The notes beneath the pieces are model-generated. The model was given only the letters and a program-made list of their open reading frames with translations. It had not been told where the DNA came from and searched no databases. Both the position numbers and the translations under genes were made by a program. From JBBQXH01 sp963710975 (GTDB lineage Bacteria; Actinomycetota; Thermoleophilia; Gaiellales; Gaiellaceae): a stretch of 64,000 bases of DNA. Of this stretch, positions 16,910 through 25,572 are shown piece by piece. How positions within the stretch are numbered: the first letter of the stretch is position 1; each line of letters begins with the position of its first letter. The stretch is from the NCBI GenBank assembly GCA_963710975.1, contig CAVQCG010000001.1, positions 434,001 to 498,000 of the forward strand, written 5' to 3'.

Positions 16910-16932
16910 TAGAGGCTCGAGTGAAATTCGGC
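16910..16932 (+). repeat. Solo end of the convergent-gene palindromic repeat
   Basis: The 23 bases from 16910 match the left end of the repeat at 21539 except for a few changes: TAGAGGCT, then C for T, a one-base gap, then GTGAAAT. No second arm is found before the next gene. It may be a relic of a full copy. Confidence 0.4.
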
Positions 16933-16995
16933 TTGACAACAGAGGCGTGCCCTGTGAGGGTCGGTCCCTCGATCATCGACGAGAGGGAGGCCACG

Positions 16996-17292
16996 ATGGC
17001 CGAATACGCAGCGAAGGTCGCGCCCCACGTCTACAAGGTGTTGTTCGAGAACGAGCAGGTACGGCTGCTCGAAGTGAAGATCGAGCCTGGAGACCATACT
17101 GAGATGCACTCGCATCCCGGAAACCTTGTCTACGCGCTTTCCGGCGGCAAGGTGACGTTCACGGCTCCTTCGGGCGAAGTCGCCGAGCTCGAGGTGACGA
17201 CAGGCGCGTCGATGTGGATGGACGCAACGGACCACGAGACCGACAACGTCGGGGACACAACCGTCCACGCGCTCATGTTCGAGCCGAAGTAG
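16996..17292 (+). CDS. Small cupin-domain protein
   Basis: 98 aa. Single cupin: DHTEMHSHPGNLVYALSGGKV (His, His, metal ligands) and MWMDATDHETDNVGDTTVHALMFE. Such very small cupins often act as stand-alone metal-dependent domains; function unknown. The start is supported by AGGGAGG five bases before the ATG. The next gene (FMN/F420-binding) is 33 bp downstream on the same strand and probably cotranscribed. Confidence 0.8.
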   Translation: MAEYAAKVAPHVYKVLFENEQVRLLEVKIEPGDHTEMHSHPGNLVYALSGGKVTFTAPSGEVAELEVTTGASMWMDATDHETDNVGDTTVHALMFEPK

Positions 17293-17325
17293 GCGATCCC
17301 TCAGATCAACCATCATGGAGGGGAG

Positions 17326-17802
17326 ATGAGCTCGAAGTCCACGGCCACGCCCGAGAATGCACTCACGAAGGAAGAGATCGACGCGCGGCTCGGCAGCACG
17401 GCGCTCGCCCGGCTCGCCTCGTACCGCGCGGACGGGATGATCCATCTGACGCCGATCTGGTTCGACTGGGACGGCGAGCGCTTCCGCCTCACTCTCGGCG
17501 CGGGCCGCGTCCATCTGAAGAACCTCCAGCGCGACCCGCGGGTGTCGATCCTCGTCGATCAGGATCCACGACTCGAGCAAGGGCTTGCCGCGGGCGCGTG
17601 GGCGATCATGGCCCGCGGAACCGCGGAGCTCTCCCGCGACGAGGAGCTGATCCGCGACGTGACGTTCAGGGTGCTCGAAAAGGCGCTCGGCGGCTCCGAC
17701 GCCGAGGCCTATACGGAGCCGATCATGGCCGAAGGGCGCACGATCGTCACGATCACGCCGCAAGACTGGCTCACCTGGGACTACAACAAGGGTGACGACT
17801 GA
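17326..17802 (+). CDS. Pyridoxamine 5'-phosphate oxidase-like flavin/F420-binding protein
   Basis: 158 aa, split-beta-barrel fold. Recognisable stretches are RLASYRADGMIHLTPIWFDW, RVHLKNLQRDPRVSILVDQ and a C-terminal TIVTITPQDWLTWDYNKG. Actinomycete members (TIGR03618-like) often bind F420 rather than FMN; the choice here is not visible. GGAGGGGAG precedes the ATG. It lies behind the small cupin. Confidence 0.82.
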   Translation: MSSKSTATPENALTKEEIDARLGSTALARLASYRADGMIHLTPIWFDWDGERFRLTLGAGRVHLKNLQRDPRVSILVDQDPRLEQGLAAGAWAIMARGTAELSRDEELIRDVTFRVLEKALGGSDAEAYTEPIMAEGRTIVTITPQDWLTWDYNKGDD

Positions 17803-17848
17803 CGCAGGGCGCTCGGAAGGGCGGTAGGGTGAACTCGTGCTCGACCCT

Positions 17849-17871
17849 GTGCGTGGCTCCGCGCACATTTT
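17849..17871 (+). terminator. Hairpin followed by ATTTT, probable terminator
   Basis: A 5-6 bp stem (17849-17854 with 17861-17866) is followed by A and four T, 47 bp after the flavin-binding gene. The stem is short. Confidence 0.35.
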
Positions 17872-18026
17872 GAACCAACACAACCCGAATGGGAGCCTGC
17901 GTCCGGCAGTCGTCGTTGGCGCAGACCGGCAGGGCACCCACCTGGCTTGCCAGGTTCTTCGGGCGTGGAGCTTCATCGGCGGGGTCGGGCACACCCCTGG
18001 TCCCACGCTATGACTCGCAAGGCGAC

Positions 18027-18368
18027 ATGAGCTTCACCGAGGTCATGGAAGACGTCGGCCGGGTCGTCGACGTTGCCGGGGTCGTCATCATCATCGGCGG
18101 AATCGTCTACACCACCGCCGAGATCGGGCTTCGCCACGCCTGGAACGCCGACGGCTACACACGCTACCGGCGGGGGATCGGCCGGTCGATCCTCCTCGGG
18201 CTGGAGATGCTCATCGCGGCCGACATCATCAGGACCATCGCGGTGACCCCGACCTTCCAGAGCATCGGCGTCCTCGCCCTGATCGTGCTCGTCAGGACGT
18301 TCCTCAGCTTCACGCTCACGCTCGAGATCGAGGGACGCTGGCCGTGGCAGCGCCGACCGGAGGCCTGA
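18027..18368 (+). CDS. DUF1622 membrane protein
   Basis: 113 aa from ATG 18027; in-frame starts further upstream add low-complexity residues unlike the family. There are about three membrane segments (VVDVAGVVIIIGGIVYTTAE, LLGLEMLIAADIIRTIAV, IGVLALIVLVRTFLSFTLT) and the conserved RYRRGIGRSILLGLE loop. Function of DUF1622 proteins is unknown. The following luciferase-like gene begins 25 bp inside its 3' end. Confidence 0.78.
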   Translation: MSFTEVMEDVGRVVDVAGVVIIIGGIVYTTAEIGLRHAWNADGYTRYRRGIGRSILLGLEMLIAADIIRTIAVTPTFQSIGVLALIVLVRTFLSFTLTLEIEGRWPWQRRPEA

Positions 18369-19612
18369 CCGTCCCGTCGCTCGGGCGGGTCGGCGTCTTC
18401 TCCGTCCCGCTCGAGGTACTCCCCCGGTCGGCTGCCGCCGAGCTGGTCGGCGAGATGGAGGAGCTCGGCTTCGGAGCGATCTGGACCGGCGAAGGCCTCG
18501 GAACCCGCGAGATCTTCGTCAACGCGGCGGTGATCCTCGCTGGCAACGTAGGCAGATTCCGTTCTGCGCCGGCATCGCAAACATCTGGGCCCGCGACCCG
18601 GTCGCCACGGTCACCGCGACCCGGACACTGCTCGAAAGCTACCCCGGTCGGTTTTCTGCTCGGCCTCGGAGCGAGTCACCGGGAGCAGCTCGGCCCTCGC
18701 GGGCACACGTACGCGCGGCCGGTCGGCACGATGCGCGAGTACCTCGAGGCGATGGACGCGGCGCCGTTCGTCAGCCCGATGCCGTCGGAAAGCGCCGCAA
18801 CGGCTCCGGTTCCTCGCGTCCTCGCTGCGCTCAGGCCGCCGATGCTACGACTCGCGGCCGAGCGAGCGGACGGAGCCCATCCGTACATGACGACCCCGGA
18901 CGCGACGGCGCTCGGCCCGGGAGATCCTCGGGCCGGGCAAGCTGCTGATCCCGGAGCAGGCCTTTCTGCTCGTCAGCGCGACCCGGGCCGGGCCCGCGAG
19001 ATCGGGCGCGCATATCTCAGCTGGTACCTCGGCGTCGAGAACTTTCGCCGTAGCCTCCTCTGGCAGGGCTTCGACGAGACAGACCTCGCGAACGGGGGCA
19101 GCGACCGCCTCGTCGACGCGATCGTCGCGTGGGGCGACGAGGACACCGTCCGCGCCCGCGTCGAGGCACACCACGACGCGGGCGCGGATCACGTCTGCGT
19201 TCAGGCGATCGCGTCCGACCCGCTCGATCCGGGAATCGAGCAGTACCGCCGCATCGCACCAGGGCTGATGACTCGATCGGTGGCAAGGCTGGTGGCCTGG
19301 TGCCGACGAGGCGGCCGCGATCCGCGCGTGCAGGCCCCCATCCAGACTGCGGTACGCATCAGCCAGTACCAGGCGATCCTCACGTTCACGCGGATGACAC
19401 GCGGCGAGTCGATCTCACGCTTGAACCACGCCCGCCAGATCGGATGGCGCTGGTCGATCTGCCCGAGGATCACGCCCCGATGGACACAGTTGTACGTCAC
19501 CGGCTTCCCGCCGACGATTCCTTCGGCCCCTGTCTCGAGGGCGCAGCGCTCACGCGAGGCGAGCTCGACGCCCCAGGGGTTGCCCTCCGGGCTCTGGTCC
19601 TTGTTGCCCTGA
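18344..19612 (+). CDS. Luciferase-like oxidoreductase with multiple frame breaks
   Basis: Family similarity is clear in pieces: VGVFSVPLEVLP, MEELGFGAIWTGEGLGTREIF, then in another frame IPFCAGIANIWARDPVATVT, back to LLGLGASHREQLG, another shift with GKLLIPEQAFLLVSATRAG, and back to REIGRAYLSWYLGVENFRR. This means about four small indels (near 18555, 18655, 18910, 18985) that together restore the frame. Similarity ends at about 19270 (IAPGLM), where a repeat begins; the frame then runs on by chance to 19612, antisense to the secreted-protein gene. It starts at GTG 18344. It is either a degenerating gene or poorly resolved sequence. Confidence 0.6.
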   Translation: MAAPTGGLTVPSLGRVGVFSVPLEVLPRSAAAELVGEMEELGFGAIWTGEGLGTREIFVNAAVILAGNVGRFRSAPASQTSGPATRSPRSPRPGHCSKATPVGFLLGLGASHREQLGPRGHTYARPVGTMREYLEAMDAAPFVSPMPSESAATAPVPRVLAALRPPMLRLAAERADGAHPYMTTPDATALGPGDPRAGQAADPGAGLSARQRDPGRAREIGRAYLSWYLGVENFRRSLLWQGFDETDLANGGSDRLVDAIVAWGDEDTVRARVEAHHDAGADHVCVQAIASDPLDPGIEQYRRIAPGLMTRSVARLVAWCRRGGRDPRVQAPIQTAVRISQYQAILTFTRMTRGESISRLNHARQIGWRWSICPRITPRWTQLYVTGFPPTIPSAPVSRAQRSREASSTPQGLPSGLWSLLP

Positions 19613-19977
19613 CCGAGCGGTAGCCGTCTCGTCAGGTGGAGCAGGACGATTCGGTTGTCCCACGGAGCGGAGAAGCATGCGAGCCTGCGGCCGGACTGCG
19701 CCGACCCGATGCAGGGGTCCAGGATCAGGTTCCCGACCGTGCAGCGCCAGGCGTCGGGGCGGCTCGGATCCGCGACGGATCCGGTGAAACACGAGCCGCG
19801 GGCTGACCGGACGACGCGAAGCCTCGGCTTGAGGCTGCCGTCCGGCTGGAACGGCTCGACGATGTTGACGTTCGTCGGGCGGCCGCCCGTCGCCGGGGCC
19901 GCGGACGCGCCGGTCGCCACGAGCAGCGCGACGGCTGCGGCCAGGACGACGGCAAGTGTGATGCTGCGAACCTGCAT
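19201..19977 (-). CDS. Predicted secreted protein of unknown function
   Basis: 258 aa from ATG 19977, chosen because GGGAGG lies six bases upstream; an ATG nine codons earlier lacks this. A Sec signal peptide (RSITLAVVLAAAVALLVATG, cleavage near ASA-AP) is followed by a mature domain with conserved-looking cysteines (SCFTG, WRCTVG, DPCIGS, LACFSAPW, ERCALE, YNCVH). The last 35 or so residues are encoded by the palindromic repeat, so the natural C-terminus (near FKREIDSPRVIRVNVRIAW) has probably lost its own stop codon. Confidence 0.65.
   Translation of the reverse strand: MQVRSITLAVVLAAAVALLVATGASAAPATGGRPTNVNIVEPFQPDGSLKPRLRVVRSARGSCFTGSVADPSRPDAWRCTVGNLILDPCIGSAQSGRRLACFSAPWDNRIVLLHLTRRLPLGQGNKDQSPEGNPWGVELASRERCALETGAEGIVGGKPVTYNCVHRGVILGQIDQRHPIWRAWFKREIDSPRVIRVNVRIAWYWLMRTAVWMGACTRGSRPPRRHQATSLATDRVISPGAMRRYCSIPGSSGSDAIA
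19256..19362. repeat. Truncated copy of the convergent-gene palindromic repeat
   Basis: About 92 bp align to the core of the copy at 21539-21707, with one substitution and a few one- or two-base gaps. Shared stretches include ATGACTCGATCGGTGGCAAG and GTGCAGGCCCCCATCCAGAC. It again sits between two convergent genes. Here the outermost arms that supply TAG stop codons are missing, and both flanking frames read through it. Confidence 0.75.
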
Positions 19978-20000
19978 TCGTACCTCCCGTTGAGTTGTTG

Positions 20001-21203
20001 TCATGCCCGACCGAGGACGTCGTCGAGCCAGTCGAAGATGCGCTGATCCCGCATCCCCATCGCCATCGGCTCGCAGTGGAGATCGGCGCCCTCCTCGGCG
20101 GTGAAGCGAACGATCTCACTCGGGCCTCGAAGCGCGTCGTGCAGTTCCTGCGACTGACCGGGCCAGAACTGCTCGCCCTCAGGGTCGGTGATCAGCAGCG
20201 GACACTCGATACGATCCACCACGTCTCGCAGGTTGTACTGGCGGACGGCGTCGAAGACGTCGAAGTAGTCGTCGAGCCCGTACGGCCGCATGCGGAACGC
20301 GAGCGTCTGGCGAGCATGCCGCTGGAAATGAAGCCCGAGGTCCATGTCACGGTCGAACGACGTGCGCTTCCCCTCCTCGATCTCCTTCCGCATGCGAGCC
20401 GGGATGTTCGCGAACCAGGAAGCCGAGACGTCCATCACTCCAGGGTCGGCAACGGCGGCCGAGATCCGCTTCTCGAACGCGACCGCCCGCGGCACCCAGT
20501 ACCCGGCCTGACTGATGCCGATGATGCCGACGCGAGCCGGATCGACATCGGGCAGCGTGAGGAGGAAGTCGACGACGGGAGTGACGACCGCCTCCCAGTC
20601 GTGGCGGAACACCAGTCCCTGCTCGTGGAGCGCGTGACCCTGGCCCGGTCCGTCGAAGGTGATCGCGAGGTAGCCCCGGCGTACGGCCGCCGCCCCACCG
20701 GCCAGCCACATCGCGTGCACCGGTCCGTCGCTGCCGTTGTTCAGGATCACTGCCGGCACCGGACGGTCGGAGCGTGCCGGACGGAACACGTAGCCGACCA
20801 GCTCGGTGCCTTCGTACGGAATCGACACGCGCTCGACGGGCAAGTCGCCGAGCTCGCAGAAGCGCTCCCAGGCGCGGCGATGGACACGCCATAGGTCGAG
20901 GAGACGCGAAGGGTCCTTCGTCCGGTCGAGCGACGAGGTAGCCGCGTACAGGTACGCGCACGCACGCAGGTACGCGTCGCGGGCGCTGACGAGATGGCCT
21001 CCCGCCTCGCACTGCTCGGCGATCGCCAGGAGACGCTCCCCGGACTTCAACCACTCCCAGTACCAGCTCTCTGCGTCACCGTCTCGAATCCGCTCGACTG
21101 TGGCGAGCACCTCGCCGACGTCGGCCGCTCGGTGATACACGCCGCCGAGGACCGTCCTCGTGTCGTAGTCGAACGCATCGTCCTTGAACAGCCGCCGGGC
21201 CAC
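20001..21203 (-). CDS. Alpha/beta hydrolase with N-terminal helical domain (FrsA/dipeptidyl-peptidase-like)
   Basis: 400 aa. About 125 helical residues precede an alpha/beta-hydrolase domain. The nucleophile elbow is GIIGISQAGYWVPRAV, the oxyanion region VPAVILNNGSDGPVHA, and the acid/His pair probably LLITDPEGEQF and EEGADLHCEP. The architecture resembles 2,6-dihydroxypseudooxynicotine hydrolase and related C-C bond or ester hydrolases. Substrate not assignable. It precedes the secreted protein by 23 bp on the same strand. Confidence 0.8.
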   Translation of the reverse strand: MARRLFKDDAFDYDTRTVLGGVYHRAADVGEVLATVERIRDGDAESWYWEWLKSGERLLAIAEQCEAGGHLVSARDAYLRACAYLYAATSSLDRTKDPSRLLDLWRVHRRAWERFCELGDLPVERVSIPYEGTELVGYVFRPARSDRPVPAVILNNGSDGPVHAMWLAGGAAAVRRGYLAITFDGPGQGHALHEQGLVFRHDWEAVVTPVVDFLLTLPDVDPARVGIIGISQAGYWVPRAVAFEKRISAAVADPGVMDVSASWFANIPARMRKEIEEGKRTSFDRDMDLGLHFQRHARQTLAFRMRPYGLDDYFDVFDAVRQYNLRDVVDRIECPLLITDPEGEQFWPGQSQELHDALRGPSEIVRFTAEEGADLHCEPMAMGMRDQRIFDWLDDVLGRA

Positions 21204-21253
21204 GCCGAGAATCTACGCCAGCTCGAATGCTCCTGTGCGTAGGCTTGACGGCG

Positions 21254-21541
21254 ATGGAGGATCCTCGCGTCGCGGACAACCCAGGCAGGCACCGCTACGA
21301 GCTTCACGTCGGGGACACGCTCGTCGGCTTCCTCTCGTACCGGCAAGAGTCGGACAGCCTCGCGCTCGTCCACACGGAGATCGACCCGGCCCTCAGAGGC
21401 CGGGGTCTCGGCAGCCAGCTCGTCGCCGAGACCCTGGACGACATTCGCAGACGCGGTCTCACCGCCGTGCCGGTCTGCCCCTTCGTCACGGCCTACATCG
21501 CGCGCAATCCCGGGTACGCAGGCCTGGTCGCACGGAGCTAG
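21254..21541 (+). CDS. GNAT-family N-acetyltransferase (small, GCN5-like)
   Basis: 95 aa, of the short YidJ-like type. The acetyl-CoA loop is DPALRGRGLGSQLVAETLDD and a C-terminal PVCPFVTAYIARNPGYAGL carries the active-site cysteine-proline region seen in these small acetyltransferases. It starts at ATG 21254; it is divergent from the hydrolase. Its TAG stop is the first codon of the palindromic repeat. Confidence 0.82.
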   Translation: MEDPRVADNPGRHRYELHVGDTLVGFLSYRQESDSLALVHTEIDPALRGRGLGSQLVAETLDDIRRRGLTAVPVCPFVTAYIARNPGYAGLVARS

Positions 21542-21707
21542 AGGCTTGATGTGAAATGGGCGTGCGTCTGGGGGGCCGCCTGCACCAAGGAGCGTGGATG
21601 ACTCGATCGGTGGCAAGGCTGGTGGCCTTGGTGCCGATCGAGGCGGCCGCGACCCGCCGCGTGCAGGCCCCCATCCAGACGTGCGGTCATTTCGCATCAA
21701 GCCTCTA
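21539..21707. repeat. 169-bp palindromic repeat between convergent genes (MITE- or REP-like)
   Basis: The two ends are inverted copies of about 48 bp, perfect for the outer 13 bases (TAGAGGCTTGATG) and then imperfect. Inside is a second hairpin: CGATCGG at about 21605 pairs with CCGATCG at about 21636, with CAAGG/CCTTG further in. Each end starts exactly with the TAG stop codon of the flanking gene (GNAT on the plus strand, monooxygenase on the minus strand). No coding capacity is seen inside. Confidence 0.8.
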
Positions 21708-22853
21708 GGCGGTTCGACTCCGCGCTACCCGCTGCGAGACGATGTGGTTTGCAATGTGCGCCGCATCCCTGCCCACACCCCCAACATTCTCCGACGTGAA
21801 CGAATACAGGAAGTCCATGCCGACGAAGTAGAGACCAGGCGCGGATGGCACGACACCGCGTTGCTGCACGGGTTGTCCGTCGTCGTCGAGGATTGGAAGA
21901 TCGATCCAGCCGAAGTCAGGCCGGAAACCGGTGCACCAGATCACATTCGAGACCTCCAGCACACGCCCGTCTTCGAGTACGGGCAACCCGTCGCGGACAG
22001 CGACCACCTTCGGCACGCGCTCGACTCCGGCAGCCGCGAGGTCATCTGACTTGACACGGATGAGCGGAGCACCGTTCTCGAGAACATGAGGCCGCAGCTT
22101 CCGGCCGATCGGCGTCTTCACGGTGAGCACGCGAGAGGCGATGAACCAGAGCACAGGGAAGAGCAGTCGCGTGCGCGTCGTCTCGATCCGAAACGGAACT
22201 TGACCCTTGTCCCTCCCCGACAGCCGGACACGGTGACTCCTGCTCGCTTCGAGCGCGACATCGGCTCCCGAGTTACCGGCCCCGACGACGAGCACGTCGC
22301 CCTCGTGCAACTGAGATGGATCCCGGTACTCGCTGGAATGCATCTGTACGATCCGTGGATCGAGCTCGCGGGCGAGGTCGGGGACGGTGGGAACTCGGTA
22401 GGAACCTGACGCGACCACGACGTTGTCGGCCTCGAACCTCGTGTCTCCTGCCCTGACGACGAAGCCGTCCCCCTCCGAGGAGAGCCCGTCCACGGTGACT
22501 CGGGTTCGGACCGGAAGCTCGAACCGTCTGGCATATGCCTCGAGGTAGTCGGCCATCTGATCCTTGGTGGGGAACGACCACGAAGCCGCCGGGAAGCTCC
22601 AGCCCGGCAGCCCGTCGTGACCTGCGGGGGTGAAGAGCCGGAGCGAATCCCAGCAGCGCGTGCGCCATGAGTCGCCGATCCGCTCGTACCCGTCCAGGAT
22701 CACGAACGGCCGGCCTCGCTTCTGTAGGTGGTAGCCGACCGCGAGGCCGGCCTGACCACCGCCGACGATCACCGTCTCGAAGTGCTCCCGGTGGTGGCGG
22801 TCGCCCGTCGCGCCCGTTCCCTCGAGCTCTGGGTGCTGCGAGATCATCTCCAT
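21705..22853 (-). CDS. Flavin-containing monooxygenase (CzcO/NAD(P)-binding FAD oxidoreductase)
   Basis: 382 aa from ATG 22853 behind AAGGAG; ATG 22847 is almost as likely. FAD site: VIVGGGQAGLAVGYHLQKRG with the downstream RIGDSWRTRCWDSLRLFTP, and the NADPH site VLVVGAGNSGADVALEAS. The FATGY-like linker is represented by NVIWCTGFRPDFGWID. These enzymes hydroxylate amines, sulfides or ketones; substrate unknown. Divergent from nothing close; the LuxR gene upstream is on the same strand. Confidence 0.85.
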   Translation of the reverse strand: MEMISQHPELEGTGATGDRHHREHFETVIVGGGQAGLAVGYHLQKRGRPFVILDGYERIGDSWRTRCWDSLRLFTPAGHDGLPGWSFPAASWSFPTKDQMADYLEAYARRFELPVRTRVTVDGLSSEGDGFVVRAGDTRFEADNVVVASGSYRVPTVPDLARELDPRIVQMHSSEYRDPSQLHEGDVLVVGAGNSGADVALEASRSHRVRLSGRDKGQVPFRIETTRTRLLFPVLWFIASRVLTVKTPIGRKLRPHVLENGAPLIRVKSDDLAAAGVERVPKVVAVRDGLPVLEDGRVLEVSNVIWCTGFRPDFGWIDLPILDDDGQPVQQRGVVPSAPGLYFVGMDFLYSFTSENVGGVGRDAAHIANHIVSQRVARSRTA

Positions 22854-22981
22854 CACTCCTTCTCGACCTGACCGGCTCATCCGCTTCAGGTTGCTCCGAT
22901 TGGAGATCACGGTACGGAGGAAGAGGGGATCGCACATCGCCTGGATCCACCAACTTCAGGGCGACGTGCAGGTGGTCATTT

Positions 22982-23001
22982 CTGACCACGAGCGTGGTCA
23001 G
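22982..23001 (-). terminator. Perfect hairpin overlapping the stop codon of the LuxR gene
   Basis: CTGACCACG and CGTGGTCAG form a 9-bp perfect stem with a 2-nt loop exactly over the TGA stop (22998-23000). No T-tract. Confidence 0.45.
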
Positions 23002-24666
23002 GCGAGATCGTGCTGGAACGCGAACGCGCCCGCCGCTGCGCGCGACGACACGCCGAGCTTGGCGAAGATGTTCTGGACGTGCCGCGCGACGGTGTGCTCG
23101 CTGATGACCAGGGCGGAGGCGATCTCACGATTGCTCCTCCCGGCAGCAACCAGGCGGAGCACCTCCCGCTCCCGCGGCGTCAACCCGTGGGAGTCGTCCG
23201 GATCGCCGCCCTTGGCGAGACGATCGACGCGCGCTCGATCCGGCTCGGCCCCGAGCTCCGCGAAGACGGCGCGAGCGGCACCCAGCTCGAACGCGACCGC
23301 GTCGCGGTCGCCGAGCGCCCTGCATGCCAGTGCGACCAGCACGCGAGCTCGCGCTGCGTCGTACGGCGTTTCGAGCTCATGCCAGACCCGCCATGCGTCC
23401 CGCAGATTCATCAACGCAACCTCCGCGTGGCCGTCGGTCAGTTCGACCGCACCACGGGCGTACGCGGCAGTGGCACCCAGCATGCGGCTCTCGTAGCACC
23501 CCGCAATCGCTTCCAGCTCCTCACAGGCCCCGCGCGCGCCATCCGCATCGCCCGCCGCCAGGAGGATCTCGACGGAGGCGGAGAGCAACGTCGCACGCTT
23601 CAGACGCTCGCTGGTCTCGCCGAGCACCCGACGGATCGAGGCGGCGGCCGCATCGGTGTTCCCCTGCACCAGGCGCAGGAGAGCAAGACCGGGCTGAGGC
23701 TCCCATCCGAACCGGCTTGCCCCACGATACGCCTCCTCGGCCTCGCCGAACTCCCCGCGAAGTCGATGAACCTCTGCCTGCCGGTATAGCGCCTGGGCGG
23801 CAGCCCCGTCGTCAAGGGAACGGAGGCCTGCCCGGCGTGCCTCCTCCATCGCGTCGAGCCACGCGCCGCGCAGCTGCATGATCTCGGAGCGATGGACCAG
23901 GCACTGCCCGGTGAACGCGACCAGGTCGTGCTGTCGGTCGCACCACTGCGTCAGAGCGGCGGTCCACTCCTGGGCGCGTCGCAACTCGTACACCTTTTGA
24001 CAGCTCGCGATCACGCCGCAGTAGACGAGACCCGTGACGATTGGCGACAGCTCCCCCGCGGTTACCGCCACCATGGCCTCGTCCAGCAGTCCAAGTCCCT
24101 GTTTCACCTGGCCGTGCTTGATCAGGATGTTGCCGTGCTCGTGGATGGCGAGCGCGAACAGATCTGCGTCGTCGAAGCGCGAGCCGATCTCGGCTGCACT
24201 CGCGGCCGTTTCAGCTGCCCCGTCGAAGTCACCGGCAGCCTCACGCTGGAACATGACGGGCAGCAGCAGATAGCCGTGCTCGACGCATTCGCGCGGGTCC
24301 TGCTCGAGCAGGCGTTGCGCTCGAGCGAGCCAGCCGCCACCCCGCGCCATCTCTCCATGGAGCGCGAGGTATGATCCCGACCCAGAACGCGCAACGCACG
24401 GCGCGGAGCGGTTCGGCGTCATCGAGATAGCAGTGATGCGCTCGCTCGAGAACCCTCATCCATTCGTCGTCGCGCCCGAGCATGTACGCCGAGGTCGCGA
24501 GCAGCTCGAGATCCGCGGCAGAAAGGGGGGCTGCCTCGTCGGCGCTCGACAACGAGGCGTAGGCATCTGCCCACGCACTCGTGGAGTAGGCATGACGACC
24601 ACGGTTGACGAGGTTGGCCGTGTCCTCGACGCCTTCAGGATCTCCCGCGGTTCGGGCGGGTTCCAC
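22998..24666 (-). CDS. LuxR-family transcriptional regulator with helical-repeat N-terminus (frameshifted)
   Basis: About 555 aa if one extra base near 24375 is ignored (span 1669 bp). The first part runs DLELLATSAYMLGRDDEWM and AVRCAFWVG; the second, in another frame, continues LALHGEMARGGGWLARAQR, then TPR-like helices. The C-terminal GerE/LuxR helix-turn-helix is LTPREREVLRLVAAGRSNRE and ISEHTVARHVQNIFAKLGV. It starts at GTG 24666, 6 nt after TACAGT. Such regulators lack a phosphoreceiver; the helical repeats likely bind a ligand or protein. Target genes unknown; it may act on the neighbouring monooxygenase. Confidence 0.78.
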
Positions 24667-24672
24667 GCAGCC

Positions 24673-24678
24673 ACTGTA
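24673..24678 (-). promoter_or_regulatory. -10 box of the LuxR gene (leaderless type)
   Basis: TACAGT on the minus strand ends 6 nt before GTG 24666; no Shine-Dalgarno sequence is present. Confidence 0.35.
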
Positions 24679-24701
24679 TCCCCGCTCGACTAGCCGGGCG
24701 T

Positions 24702-24740
24702 GCGCGCCCTGCGGTTCACCACGTACTCAGCAGGGCGCGC
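24702..24740. terminator. Hairpin downstream of the peroxiredoxin gene
   Basis: Perfect 11-bp stem (24702-24712 with 24730-24740) with a 17-nt loop, 18 bp after the peroxiredoxin stop on the minus strand. No T-tract. Confidence 0.6.
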
Positions 24741-24758
24741 TCGTTGTCCGGATCGAAG

Positions 24759-25418
24759 TCAGCGCGGCTGCGGCACGATGCGGATGTAGGGCTTCGGCTC
24801 CTTCCAGCCGTCGGGCCAGATCTCCTTGGCCTGGTCGTTCGTGACGGAGCCCGCGATGATCACGTCGTCGCCCTGCTGCCACTGCGCGGGCGTCGCCACC
24901 TTGTGCTTCGCCGTCAGCTGCAGCGAGTCGATCACGCGCAGCACCTCGTCGAAGTTGCGGCCCGTCGTCATCGGGTAGACGAGGATGAGCTTGATCTTCT
25001 TGTCCGGACCGACCACGAAGACGTTGCGAACGGTCTGGTTGTCGGCCGGCGTACGCGCGAGCGGGTCACCCTCGACGCTCGCCGGGAGCATGCCGTAGAG
25101 CTTGGCGACGTTGAAGTCGGCGTCGGCGATGATGGGGTAGTTCGGCGCGGCGCCCTGTGTTTCTTCGATGTCCTTCGCCCAGTCGGCGTGGCGGTCGGTC
25201 GGATCGACCGAAAGGCCGATCACCTTGACGCCGCGGCGGTCGAACTCCGGCTTGATACTGGCCATGTAGCCCAGCTCGGTCGTGCACACGGGCGTGAAGT
25301 CCTTCGGGTGCGAGAAGATGACCGCCCACGAGTCGCCGATCCAGTCGTAGAACCGGATGCGCCCCTCGGTGGTGTCAGCCTCGAAGTCCGGGGCCGTGTC
25401 GTTGATCTGCAATGCCAT
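24759..25418 (-). CDS. 1-Cys peroxiredoxin (Prx6 type)
   Basis: 219 aa. The peroxidatic cysteine is in SHPKDFTPVCTTELGYM (TxxC motif), and the long C-terminal dimerisation region (RNFDEVLRVIDSLQLTAKHK, then ATPAQWQQGDD and YIRIVPQPR) is that of Prx6. No resolving cysteine is evident. It reduces hydrogen peroxide and organic peroxides with an external thiol. The ATG is preceded by AGGAGGAAACAC, a strong ribosome-binding site. Confidence 0.95.
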   Translation of the reverse strand: MALQINDTAPDFEADTTEGRIRFYDWIGDSWAVIFSHPKDFTPVCTTELGYMASIKPEFDRRGVKVIGLSVDPTDRHADWAKDIEETQGAAPNYPIIADADFNVAKLYGMLPASVEGDPLARTPADNQTVRNVFVVGPDKKIKLILVYPMTTGRNFDEVLRVIDSLQLTAKHKVATPAQWQQGDDVIIAGSVTNDQAKEIWPDGWKEPKPYIRIVPQPR

Positions 25419-25572
25419 GTGTTTCCTCCTTGGAACCGAGTGCCTTACAGCCAGGCACGGCGGGTCCAGGGACCCACCAGATGCTGTGCCATGCACGATA
25501 CGTAACGCCGAGCGTCGTGTGGCTATTTCCGCACCGGGAGGAAACCGCGTGTCAGCCGCCCCGGTACGTCTG

